A DNA stretch of 64,000 nt. Origin: Lindgomyces ingoldianus. Lineage: Eukaryota > Ascomycota > Dothideomycetes > Pleosporales > Lindgomycetaceae. How positions within the stretch are numbered: the first letter of the stretch is position 1; the number at the start of each line of letters is the position of its first letter. Positions 11,301-22,563 of the stretch are shown one piece after another. Location: contig NW_022985162.1 in the NCBI RefSeq assembly GCF_010093535.1, positions 2,392,637 through 2,456,636 of the forward strand. The letters are read 5' to 3'. A model generated the notes under the pieces. It was not told where the DNA came from. It saw only the letters and a list, made by a program, of their open reading frames with translations, and did no database searches. Made by a program: the position numbers and the translations under genes.

Positions 11301-12335
11301 ATTGGTTGGAGGGATGGCGTATTTGGTGTGACTTTTTGGATAGTGGGGAAAGGTTGGAGGGGTTGTATAGACGTATAGTTATAGTTACGTGGCCTATAAA
11401 TGAAGACCTAAGTTTTCTACTAGGTCCTCCATCACCCGGGTGGACTAAACAAGACCCATTCCCATCATAGATCTCCGAAGACTCCAAGCTGAAATATTTT
11501 CAAGCATACATCACAACCTCGAACAGGCAAACGAGCAGGCAAAACTAACTAGTTACCTCGCCCCAGCTTACGTAGCCCGCCCGTTCCTCACCCTCTCGCA
11601 AACAATGATATGAAATCCCTTCCCTCTAACTTTATCCTTCTTTCACACACCCCATCGACTCCAGGAGTCTAATAAATTTTCGGCGATACAACTATGATTT
11701 CTTACTGCCTAACAGATCAAACCATAAAGTCCGCAAGACTCCCGGGTTCTCCCTGTGTGGATGCTCTAAAATCGTGGAACTCTAGCTTGATGTCTGGTTC
11801 CCTGTTTCATTTAGTAGAAAACAGAAAATCCATCCTTCAAGGATATGGTGAACTGAAGGTTTATTCGCTGATTATTTGTGAATTCGATAGAGAAAGGTTG
11901 TGGTAGGCTAATAGCCTTGACTTTGCTACCCTGTGGGCACTTCTTCTCTAAAATAAATTGTATTGATGATTTCATGATGGATTGGTCTTAAAGGGCGAGT
12001 ATGCTTGAGAGGGGTTAGCGACTGCCATGTTTGATCGACGTTTAAGTTGTAGAATGTTATGGGCAATAGCGAAGGCGATAATGAGCTAGGTAGAACCTCG
12101 TACGTTTTATTTAGTACAACATTGGGGGGCCGGTACGGAAAGGAGTATGCACGGGAAAGTGGGGAGTAATGAATTGCAGTGTTGCTTCAAGTGTCTTTTT
12201 TTATGCTATCAAAATCAAGAAGGGAAGAAACAAGACAACAAGCCCCAGCCATATCAACTTCTCTCCATGAGAGACAACACAAACCGTATGTACAGGTCAG
12301 AACTTAGAAATATGTCTAGCCGTTGTCCGCGATCC
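11301..12335. other. Intergenic region between convergent genes
   Basis: About 1 kb between the 3' ends of UGGT (plus) and the secreted Cys-rich gene (minus). Only short, domainless open frames (for example 11694-11906). No repeat or RNA gene recognised. Confidence 0.4.
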
Positions 12336-13199
12336 CTAACATCCCTGCCCAGTCGTCGTACGGCAGAACGTAAACTCCCCATCCGCAAACCCCGAGCCCA
12401 ATTTCATAGGAGAATTTCCGCAAGCATTATTATCTTGGTAAAATATCGGATCAATACATCCGGAAGTGAAGCCGTCGTCAGTCTGGTAATAGGTCCACAC
12501 CTGATAGATGCCACAGCTTTGCTTGAATCTTGGTCGGAATACAAGGTATCCAACATCGCCTACATTTTCAGTCAATTAGCCTAGCTCACAGGGGTTCAAG
12601 GAGAGACGTTGAATGTGGTTACTAACCAATAGTGGGGTTGAAAGTGTAAGTGTTGGAGGTTGTTTCGGCTCTTGACCATGAAAAGCTGGCGCTCGCGGTT
12701 AGGACACCAGCGCCCTCTTCCCCGGCGGGAGAATTGGCTCCAAGAGTGATACTGAAGCCCTCGGTAATGGTTACTGCATCACTGTGCGCAATACCGCAAG
12801 TGGCTACATCGCAGTTGATATCCGCGGAAACTAGTGATGGATGTGTTAGCTGGGGGACACCTAGACTTTCTCAGGGGTATTCGTCTTACCTTTCACTGGA
12901 GCTCCGAGGAAAGTCGAGGTGGCTCGTTCACAGTATTGGAAGCAGGTACCGCCGTCATTGCCTTTGCCATCGAAGAAGTCTTCGCTGCAACCGTCCCGCT
13001 TTCCCAGCATGCTGTGGGTATCGAGGTAATTGTTGCGAGCAGCAAGCTGGGCAGCGGTGGCATATACAAGTTCGCCATTCTCGTTGGGGAGTAACAGGTT
13101 TTCAAGCTCACGCGTTGCAGCCCTTGAATGATATTCCGACGTCGGAGCTGCTAACAACGCTGGTACCAAGGTGCTGATCAGTGGTAGAATGTAGCGCAT
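12336..13199 (-). CDS. Secreted, Kex2-processed, Cys-rich protein of unknown function
   Basis: Three exons (12890-13199, 12627-12830, 12336-12559), GT-AG introns, phases matching, give 245 residues. Residues 1-17 are a signal peptide. A pro-region follows, ending in a dibasic LGKR site at 65-68 that Kex2 would cut. The remaining 177 residues hold paired cysteines (DGCSEDFF, GTCFQYC, INCDVATCG, QSCGIYQ, SGCID, NACG, TFCRTT). The core alternates short hydrophobic and Ser/Thr/Gly segments, which suggests a disulfide-bonded beta-sandwich. The architecture (signal, propeptide, compact Cys-rich domain) is common among fungal effectors and secreted antimicrobial proteins, but I do not recognise the family and claim no activity. 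Confidence 0.8.
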
Positions 13200-16100
13200 G
13201 TTGAACAAAACTTGACTATCAGGATGGACTTGATGGAAGAAAGCGAGGTAATGCTTAGAAGATGAGAAAGCTCCTTCAGATACTTTTTCAGTTACCTCGG
13301 GAATCGGGGTACTTTTATACATTTCTTGAAGATTTTCTCACACCTTTGTCATTACCCGCTCGATGGGATGTTTCGAGAGTTACCGAACACACCCCGTAAG
13401 TTCAGGACCATTTGAAGCCCGGAGGGTCCTTAACCCCCAAAATCTCCAAGTCCCAGAATCCCTCGAAATCCTCCCCCACAAGATTCCATGTCTACTTAGT
13501 CGGTGAACGGGATGCATACCTACCAGTGAGCGAAACTTAGTTTTGGAAATCCTGATGGATTCAAGGAGCACTAAATCTACGAATAGGCGTTTCAACTTCG
13601 ATTATCGCCACTCTTACACCACGATCCCCGACCAAAACCGAAAGAGTCTCGTAGGAGGCTAGAAAAGATATCATTGCTAGGAAGGTCAGCCGATGCTGGG
13701 TAATAGAGTGGAGCTTGGGATGTCGACAACGGTGCCTCTTCCCATGGTACCCGAAAACCTAAATCTGGCATTGTGAACATCTGAAGTCAGTCATTGGAAA
13801 CACAATTTGAGTATTGCTATCTACTAGACCCAATGGAAACATGTTTCTATTATCGTACTCGCTGTGTTTTCCTTCCATGTGAAGGATTTGATTCGAAACT
13901 GCCCTTGAACACTTTAAATTGAAGTTCAGAACCATTTCGGCGTTTTCTTCCTAAACGTGATACGCGGCTCCTAGGCGAGGCCGTACATCCTAGTACGTCC
14001 TCCGGAAGAAAACATTGTTGAGATACGAGAATAAGCCTACCTAGTGGACTCTTCATTACACCCCACAGGAAGGATGACTTGTCCTTCGATCATACCACAG
14101 AAGTGATCTCATGATTCAGGCTGTGCATCTCGTTTGTTTGAGGCTGTTGGTGATGGACCTTCCTGTCCTTGAAAGTATTTAAATTTCGAAACTTATGTTG
14201 TGTATACTCGATCTCGATCTTAGCCAGGTGATAGTAACAGAACCGTCACCGGATGCGGGGACTCCCTGGTTGCTATTGACATCTCGATGAGGTTCTGGTG
14301 ATGTTGAAAAAAGCATTTGACGATTTCCGCTTGCATCTGCCAATGTCTTGTCCAAGAGATAACCGACTGTGGTTTCCAGTTCATGATCTTGGCTTACTTT
14401 GGGTCTGCACGCTCAAGCCTTATTTCAGCAAAACGTATGTGTGTGCACTCGCAATTTCCTTCATGTTTTAAACAATCAGTCAATTACTTCGACGTATTCC
14501 ACCACGTGCGCTTTCCTTTGGTTGTGGACACTCGAACCGGTGTCAGCCTTGTGCTGTGCCGTTGTAATTAATCCCCGACAACTACTGAGAGTGTGCCTTA
14601 AATGTGGCTTTTTTTGCCCCATGTGAAGCACAGGTATTCTGCTTGCCTCACCCAACTTGATCCTTCCGCTTTACCTTCACTGCGCAATCAACATAGTGAC
14701 ATACAGCTCTTTGAGTGGTGCTACTGGAGGAGTCCTTGATGCGGCGAGATCGTTGATGCAGCGAAGTCGATAGATATAAGCCACAATTTACACCTATGTT
14801 GTTCACATCATATTATCTCCTTTGTCATAAGAAGTTTGTTATCCTTAAGCGCTTAAAATTGTAGAAATTATAAACTGTATCATCGATAGCGAGGAGACGT
14901 GGGATGCCGAATGAGGACTTCGAGTGAATCTTTCCTCTTGCACTGCCTGGGGTCAGTTCGTCGCTCTTATTCACCGCGCAGAATGCAACGGGAACGAGTG
15001 GCTTCGGTACGTTTCCCGTGTACGTCTACGATCAAATAGTGCTGGAATGGACAGATTCAAAAGCGGGGTTCGAGGCTCAAGCTATACAATATGAGTGCGG
15101 AATAAGTAAGCGACGACGTATTTCATTGCATAGGATGCGGAATTCCCCAAACAAAAGAAAAATCCTTCTAGAAAGCGTATAGGTAGAAACGGAACCCGAT
15201 CTCGAACGTTCCAGGCGCAATCATTCACCGGTCGAACACCTCTCACAATAACACTCTCATTACCCTCGTTATAGGCAAAGAACTCTTCATATATTCTTTC
15301 ACCTTCTATCTCTTCGAATTTTCAAGCCACAGACATATGTGTCTTGTTCTTTTTCGACACTAAGTTATCCACCTACTACCTTACCTCGACCTTTAGCGTC
15401 ATCAACAAAGCCATCCAACACCGCGCGTATACAGTTCCACCCAAACATTTGACACTACGTCCAGCGTTCCGAATGGCTGCAAATCTAGCTATTCGACATA
15501 GCATGCAAATCTGTGTTTAATTTTGGGACTCCTCTTGGGGAGTTGGGGGCTATTAGTGTTGGTGGTTTTGGGCACAATCTAGAGGAAAAGACTGGTCAGG
15601 AGGGCTAGGATGGAGAAGAAAGCTAGTGTCGAAAACGTGGAGTTGTGTGATATGGAAAATGAGTCATCACCATCGTATGAAGAGACAACACGACGAGCGA
15701 ATGCTAAAGAATGACCAACAACATCTTGATTTCGGTTGTGGGAATTGCATGTAATTTCCTATAGAATCTCCCTCCCTTTGACATGATACGCATCGCACGT
15801 GAGGATAATAGCGGCGAGGGTTGATACAGAGCGGGTTGCTAATATCATTTTCTATTCAAACTAATTGAAGGAGTTCCAAGCGGTTCCATGGAGTCTAGTT
15901 GTTCGTTGAAATTTTCCCGCTTTTTAACGAGGACTTTAGATGCATGAAGAGACATAGCCGGAGGGTATATTCCACGGGGCATGATCCCAAGTCTAAGGAC
16001 AGAGTTGGTGAATTCGTGGCGGAGAAGGCATTTAATAGGGATACGTAGAGTTCAGTACCGTTCCATATATCAAGAAATAGTGTAATTTACTCCGCTATCA

Positions 16101-16529
16101 GCTGGAGGTCGAAATAAGTCCTTGTCTTCATTGGTTTTAACGAAGAGAATAAAAGAAGAATCATACGCCATTTTCCTTAGTGATAAGTTGATTCTTTGAG
16201 AGGGCGAAAAAATCTTGTTTCATCGATCAGAGGTTTCCACTCCCTCCTCTTCTCAGCTCGCCTGAAAAGATCTTGTCTCATCAGATCATAGTTTTTCGCT
16301 CCTACTCCCGGCTCGGACTGAACTCACTCGGTCGCCTAAATCCCTCTGTGGCCCTCGCGCTTAGCTCGGTCGTCCAGTTACTCTAGGAGGACATATATGG
16401 CTTTTGGACTACAGGCTTTGCCATCTGAGTTCTCGCAGTAGGAAAATGAAGTCATCCCATTCAAATTCATCGGTCTGTCCAAGTAACTCAAAATTTATAA
16501 CCGTACCTTCAGCATGGTATATGTTTCTA
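13200..16529. other. Gene-poor region
   Basis: 3.3 kb without a gene I can support. Two minus-strand frames (13850-14056 and 13592-13780) might be remnants of one broken gene, but no domain is visible. The rest has scattered stops in all frames and moderate base composition, unlike the RIP-like block near 63 kb. No RNA gene recognised. Confidence 0.4.
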
Positions 16530-17480
16530 GTTAGTTCATCCATATTTTAGATACAGAGTTTCCTACTCGTGGAGAATGGATCTTGACCGGTGTGTAAATA
16601 TGCAACCGAGGTATAGCCAGTGGAGCGCGAAGCGGACTCCCATAGTCAGCATATGAAATGTCGAGTATTTGAAGTTCAGAAGGAGCATTTAAACTTGCTA
16701 GATACTCGAATACTTCAAAACTGGAACATATGGCCGGAGAATACACAGCTGTTTGGCCGGTCCTGCAGGCTTATAGATGCCCCTCGCCTAAATAGTATCT
16801 TCGCTGTGTCAACGTCATTGACAATTGCAGAAAGATGGACAGGTGTGAGCCCAACTCCGAGGAGAAATTGATATGAACAATGTCTTTATCCTTATTTTTA
16901 GGTGGTAGTGGTAGTTTGAGAGTTTCCACTATCACGGGCGAACATTGCTAGTGTCGAGATGTGAAGAGGAAGGAAACCCTGGCCACTTAGGAGCGATTGT
17001 CGGAGAAGGCCCAGTAAATGAGGTGATTTCAATGAGCGCAGTACAGTTGGAGGCCCTGTGGGCGATACTCAGGCCGATTGGAATTGCGTGAGGCCATGCT
17101 TTCTAAACATGGTAATCCCAGTTGAGGAAGGTGTAATTGTGAGACCTTCGGTATGGCTATGTCAAGAGTCTGAGTTGTGAGCCTTATCATACACGCTCAA
17201 TTCCTCGTCGACTAGACTTATGGCGTGAGATGTTAACTGTGTGTTTTCAAGGGTTGTAGTTAAGTGAGGTCCAAAGTCTGTGGTACTCCCACTACACTGT
17301 CTAAAAGGTTGTAAATTACCCCTGCCTCTACGGGTGGGTAGTCTTGGAATGCATCGAGGCTGCAGTACGCCTGGAGGTTGGAACCTGGAGAGAACATGCA
17401 GAACCTCCAACTTGGAACATACTTTCGATTCCCATGGGGATGGTAGAAGACCCGCCTCCACATGTCCCGTGCACAACAGG
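16530..17480 (-). pseudogene. Decayed gene with an ankyrin-like segment
   Basis: On the minus strand several coding-like pieces appear in different frames with stops between them. Near 16620-16760 the reading TGQTAVYSPAICSSFEVF followed by EYLASLNAP resembles one ankyrin repeat (G-T-A start, then a helical pair), and a downstream YADYGSPL fits the start of the next. Further upstream (17162-17480) two overlapping frames each carry protein-like sequence. One ends in GVPQTLDLT and the other continues as TTLENTQLTSHAISLVDEEL, suggesting a frameshift. No uninterrupted model spans the region. This is inference from sequence texture; a strongly diverged multi-exon gene is a less likely alternative. 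Confidence 0.33.
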
Positions 17481-17851
17481 TCTCAACGCTTGCTAGGCGA
17501 TTTCAAAGTCAATACATGTAATGAGCGTCCGCAATGGGAAATAAGGAGTGTCCTAGCGGACACAGCTAAACTCAAATAGGATATAAGACAGCTGCATTGG
17601 TAACCATTGAATGACTGGGGAGCTCGGATTTGGGGAACTCACATACACTCTCCACGCCTAATTTTATGACCCCTGCGCCTTCATCTTTCGTCCACCATCT
17701 ATTACATACCAAAACTCCGCGACTCCCACAACAAAATGGGTATTCACTCCCACAACTCATCGCCGCGTCTGCAAGTACAGAGTGACTAGACACACCACCC
17801 TTGCTAAAGAAAAGGGTTTAATAATTTACAGTCCATACGCATAAGTCATAA

Positions 17852-19277
17852 CTATAACTCATCATGGGCCTTACTAGGCATCGGACCTTCCGGCCTCCCA
17901 TTCTCCTTATCTAGGCTGATACCCTTCTTTTTCCTCCATTTCTCCCAAACACTCCAAAACTCCTTCTCCATACTCTTATCCATCTGATCCGGCAGCACAA
18001 CCACATACTCCACGTGCAGCGCGCCAAACGCCTCGTCCACACCTTCTGGTAGGTGCTGATGCCATATCGGCATCCCTTCATTCTCGACGATTTCGACGGT
18101 GTGGGGCTGAACGACTTCCCCGCGTTTGCGGGAGAGCTGGACGATGTGGCCGTCGAGGTGCGTGATGTTGCGTGTCCAGTCGCCCATCCAGGCTTCTCGA
18201 AGAGAGAGGACTTCGCGCCAGAGGAGATCTTTGCCGCGGCGCCGGAAAAATGTGCCATCAGTGCGTTCGTGGTCTAGATGTCCTAGTTGTGGATCGGTCT
18301 CTACGAGGTGAACAATGAGATCGCCAGCCACCCAGTCGGGACTTTCGTCTGCCTCGTTTTCGTAGGTGATGCGGATGCCTTTCGGCATGCCCCTTTCGAT
18401 GTGGAGTTCGTGGGTTTCGGGCTCGCGGACAACTCTGCTTCCTCCGCAGACGGGGCATGGGTGCTTGATCGTCTTGCCTTTGCCTCCGCATTTGTCACAA
18501 ACGGATTGTACCTGTTGGAACAGGCCTGGTGCAAGCTGTTGTCTCTGTATCCGCATTCCTCGTCCACCACATAAGTCACATGTGTCGACTTGTCCATCTT
18601 CCGATCCTGTGCCTTCACATGCAGAGCAAATGGCCTGCTTTTCGACAGTAAACTCCGTTTGCCTCCCATTGTAGAAATCCCTCAGTGGAATTGCCACCCG
18701 GACCTCCATGTTCGGCCCCCTCCGCTCACCACCGCCATGTCCAAAATGCCCTGAGCCGCCAAAGAAGCGAGAGAAGAGGTCGAAAGGGTCATGGTGTTGG
18801 GCGGGACGACCTCCACCACGTTTATGCTGCTCAATGCCTTCATGGCCGTATTGGTCATATATGCGGCGGGTTTCCTCGTCGATGAGGACGTCGTATGCCT
18901 CAGCTACGGCGACGAATTTGTCGTGGGCCGAGTCGTCTCCACTGTTAGATATCAGAACCAGAGGTAATGTGGCGGCGCTTTGAGCCCGAAGGAATAAGAA
19001 CAAGGGCGATTGGAACGTACGGGTTCTTGTCTGGATGGAACTTCTTGCTTAGGGTACGGTATGCTTTCTTGATCTCGCGCTCGGAGGCATCTTTGTTGAT
19101 TCCCAGAAGCTAAAGTCAGATCAGTCAGAGGATATATCCTTGAGGGCCTGAGGCAGCGCTGAAGAGCAGCATAGCCACAAAACTTGACGAGAAGCTCTAA
19201 CACACCTTGTAGAAATCCTCAGCACACAGCGCGACCACCACCATGCACCCCAGAAACAGCAATATCCTCAAGAGCAT
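17852..19277 (-). CDS. SCJ1: ER-lumen DnaJ co-chaperone (Scj1/ERdj3-like)
   Basis: A type I J-protein that stimulates the ER Hsp70 (BiP/Kar2). Exons 19206-19277, 19021-19109 and 17852-18941 join in phase to give 416 residues. Residues 1-20 are a signal peptide ([20 protein letters not shown]). The J domain (about 22-90) carries the essential HPD at 49-51 ([18 protein letters not shown]). A Gly/His-rich linker follows ([17 protein letters not shown]), then four zinc-finger modules: [24 protein letters not shown] and CPVCGGSR (last Gly replaced by Arg). The C-terminal substrate-binding domain ends in HDEL, the fungal ER-retention signal. Start and introns are fixed by the signal peptide and the conserved J-domain reading. 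Confidence 0.95.
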
Positions 19278-19773
19278 CTTGCTCAATTGCGCCTCTCACC
19301 ACGCAACGGAAGCCTTGAAGAATAAAGAGAACGGACGGAAATCCCAAAGAGTCTTGTAAGCGGATGCTACATGAACGAGAGAAGAATAATTTTGAACTGG
19401 CGGAAATAGGAAGGGGGGGACGGGGAAGTGGGCATTTATGTGTTGAAATTGTGGTAGCTGCGACTTTCGAGAGAACCTAAACGCCAGATAACCAAGTACA
19501 CGCGCCACAGCCAATCGGCGTATCTTCGGGAATGCCAGAGTCCGTGTCTATTTTGTGTGAACGGTTAACCGGGGAGCTTTTATCTGACAGGTGAATTGAC
19601 GATGATTGAAGATTCCGCACACCCCTGGTCTTCACAATAGCTTTACTTGCTGGCTATTATCTCACCCGCAATAGTGGAAGACCTCAATTCTACCGGCGCT
19701 CAGCGTCATCAATCTCCACACGACCGCACCGCAACCTCTGTCCCCCACCCGTCGCCTTCATACTCAACTCAAG
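19278..19773. promoter_or_regulatory. Divergent promoter between ER DnaJ and mitochondrial S17 genes
   Basis: 496 bp separate the two start codons, which face away from each other, so the promoters must share this space. It contains a pyrimidine-rich stretch before the plus-strand ATG. No heat-shock or unfolded-protein element could be named with confidence. Confidence 0.4.
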
Positions 19774-20519
19774 ATGGCATCCACAGCTTCCAAAATGCTC
19801 AACCCGTTCCTACAAAAACCGATTGTCCCGAAGATAATATCAAGCTCCAAGGTTGGGGTCGTTATCTCCGCAGGGAAAATGCGGAAGGCGGTAAAAGTCC
19901 GCATCGCGGGACAGGAATGGAATAAAGATGTTCGAAAAGTACATATACCCTCTTCCCTACCCCCAATTACGTGCCTCTCCAACTTAGCAAAGAATATGTG
20001 TTGATGTACGAATAGTATTTCCCTTCCTCAAAGACCTACCTTGTCGCCGACCCCTCTTCCTCCCTCGTCGAAGGCGACGTAATCCGCATGTCGTCCGGCT
20101 GGCGCACCTCGAAATCCATCCGTCACGTTGTAACCGCGATAGTCTCGCCTTTCGGCAAACCCATCAACGAGCGTCCGCCTATCCCCACAGAGGAAGAGCG
20201 CATAGCGCTCCGCGTGACACAACGCTTGGAGAAGGACGTCAGGGCCGCGGAGCGGGGGCGGAGGACGAGTAAGCTGCGGTTACAGGCGGCCAAGGAAAAG
20301 GGGTATGAGATCCCGGATTTGGAGGCTGCGTTACGGAATGTGAGGATTCGGGAGGCGGAGGAGGCAGCGAAGGGGAACAAGGGTACAACGCAAGCCCATA
20401 CTGGGCAGGTTGGGCAGGTGTTGACAGCGAAGGAGAGGAGGAGGCAGGATAGAGAGAGGGCGAAAGGGGAGAGGAAGGCTGAGGCGGAGGCCAAGCGATC
20501 TAAGAAACAGACAATATAG
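19774..20519 (+). CDS. MRPS17: Mitochondrial small ribosomal subunit protein uS17m
   Basis: Two exons (19774-19938 and 20016-20519) across a 77-nt intron give 222 residues. After a short leader the chain reads VGVVISAGKMRKAVKVRIAG, then YFPSSKTYLVADPSSSLVEG, then DVIRMSSGWRTSKSIRHVV. This is the OB-fold of ribosomal protein S17, which binds the 5' domain of small-subunit rRNA. Typical bacterial S17 is about 80-90 residues. Here a highly charged C-terminal extension of about 120 residues, rich in Lys, Arg, Glu and Ala, is added, as in other fungal mitochondrial S17 proteins. The 3' third is extremely purine-rich. The basic N-terminus fits mitochondrial import. Confidence 0.9.
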
Positions 20520-20872
20520 GATCACAGCGGAGCGTTTTATTTGTGTAGGATATTGTGTAGCTGTGGAATGGTCTTCTTGCGGAGACACTCCTGTATGATA
20601 CGACCTAACATTTGCAGTATGCGGAAACAATATTCAACGTGAATGTATTCACTCCAAAAAGGCAAGATATTGAACGCATCTATCTATGTCATACAAGCTT
20701 GAAGGGTATCGTAGTAACACAATCCGTCCGCCGTCATATGAACGTGAAAATGAAGATCAAGACTCCTAATAACATGCTTCCGGCCAAACCCAAGGGTGTG
20801 CATACACCATCCTATGGCGCTAAACATGACCAGGTCGTACCACTTCAACGCATGACAGTCATCAAACCCCTT
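20520..20872. other. Convergent intergenic region
   Basis: 353 bp between the stop codons of uS17m (plus) and Cdc7 (minus). Expected to hold both 3' UTRs. No distinct element seen. Confidence 0.4.
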
Positions 20873-22308
20873 TTATTCTGCAACGAGGTCAACTGCATCT
20901 TCATCAGCTTCGCTATCCTCGAACGCCTTAGTAATAAACGGATGACGCAGCGCTTCTTCCGCCGTGATTCGTTTCGCGGAATCACACTCCAACAACCTGT
21001 ACAGAAACTGCACGGCTTCCTTCTCGTCATCTCCCAATTCGATTTTCTTTTGTGTCTTGTCGCTACTGGTGCGACCGGTACACCAAAGGATAATCTTCTC
21101 AAGACTATGGCCACCGTCACTATAGCTTGGGATATTGGTCTCGAAGACTTGGCCGTGAAGAAGTGCGATATCCCGCATCTTCTTCTTGCCAAAGATGCTA
21201 GTGAGTTCTAATAACGCGTCGATGTCGTCGGCGCTGTGGAAGAAAGGGAATCGGCGGGATAATAGAGTTAGTAGAATTACACCAGCGCTCCATATGTCGA
21301 TTGATGTGTTCTGCTGCGTGCATTTTATCAGAACCTCAGGTGGGCGAAATCCACGAGTGCCGGCTCGGTTTGCACGTCGACTGGATCGTACGTCGCTCTT
21401 AGGGTAACTTGATGGCTGATTTCCTGATTGAAGAGTCTGGGCCCACACGCTATGAGATATTTTGTAGCGGCGCTCCTCGGGTGGTAGAGTGCACGCGCAT
21501 TGGTGCCAATCTGTTTCTTCACGCTCGGCGAGACCGAAGTCAACAAGGACACCACGCGCCTGTTGAGGGTTGTAGAGGAAATTTGTTGGCTTGACATCGC
21601 GATGGAGAATCTTTTTCGCGTGGACAGAGCGTAGTGCGGTAAACAGACTTCGGAAGTAGAGACGCATGTCGGCAATTGTCATGTCTTGGTAGTACTCGCG
21701 GAAGTCGCGATGCTGAAAGTATGGCAGGACCGCTACGACCTGATCCAGGTGACGGAAAGCAGTAATCAGCGGGCATACCGAATCAGAGAATTTGAGGTCA
21801 TGGAGTAGTTCGAGTTCGTTGAATATTCGCATGGGACTGCTTGTAACATATATCTTTTTAATAGCGACATAATGCGGGCGCTTGGATGGCCGTCTCCGGC
21901 GGGCAGGCGATGACCATTTCTTGCTCTCGCGGTCGTCGATGTCCCATTCATTCTCGAAGCTATTGTACTCCAGATCCTCGGCCTTGTACACAGTTGAAAA
22001 TGTGCCTGCGTATGTTGTGAGTCTGGGACGCATCCCTGCATAATCCGAACCAATTGCTGCAACTTACCCTCCCCGATGCGATTTATAAGTCGATAACGCT
22101 TGTTAATTCCTACAAAGCTGTCCTCAAAGCGTACGATGTCTTCTGCGACGGCCTGTTCGATCTCCTCATCGCTACTGTCCATGGTGCGGCCGCTCTCTTC
22201 TAGCGGATCGCCGCTTTCGTCGAAGAATTCCTCCTCCTCTTCCTTCATTTCATCCTCGTGGATTACCAATTGCTCGGCCTGACGCGACTGCGCGCGTGCT
22301 TTTGCCAT
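20873..22308 (-). CDS. CDC7: Cdc7-type protein kinase (DDK catalytic subunit)
   Basis: Cdc7 with its Dbf4 partner phosphorylates the MCM helicase to fire replication origins. Exons 22068-22308 and 20873-22005, joined across a 62-nt intron in phase 1, give 457 residues. The intron splits the glycine loop, which is restored as IGEGTFSTVYKAED. Further motifs: VAIKK with the ATP-binding lysine near 130, HRDVKPTNFLYN with the catalytic HRD at about 215-217, and VDFGLAE at about 236-238. The APE region reads GTRGFRPPEVLIKC, the Cdc7-type pattern. The insert between DFG and APE holds CACTLPPEERR and a basic stretch, as in Cdc7 kinase-insert regions. The N-terminus is acidic (EMKEEEEEFFDESGD). Head to head with Cnd1. 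Confidence 0.93.
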
Positions 22309-22563
22309 ATCTTGTCGTGGGTACGAGGTGGTGTTGTGCAGGTGTTTGCAGTGACTGGGCTCCTGGGAGTGCGGGCGGTTCAGTCGCGACCACCGCGGCG
22401 AAAATAACGCTAAACTTTAAAAGGCTAATTCAAAACAAGTCGCGACTTCCGAGCGCGGAAACATACATTCATCACCTGCGGCTTGGGACACACAGCAAAC
22501 AACCCACCTTCTCATACCTTCTTCTCTGTCTTTTATCTTCTCTTCTTCCTGATCGTCGCTATA
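22309..22563. promoter_or_regulatory. Bidirectional CDC7/CND1 promoter with paired GTCGCGAC palindromes
   Basis: Only 255 bp separate the divergent start codons of a replication kinase and a condensin subunit. The 8-bp palindrome GTCGCGAC occurs twice, at 22383-22390 and 22439-22446 (56 bp apart). A GC-rich GAGCGCGGAA box follows at 22451-22460. A pyrimidine-rich leader precedes the CND1 ATG. The palindrome pair is seen directly; a role in cell-cycle timing is inference. Confidence 0.5.

Noticed and set aside
22309..22563. Yeast-type MCB (ACGCGT) sites in the CDC7/CND1 promoter
   Set aside because: No exact ACGCGT is present; only the different GTCGCGAC palindrome is seen.
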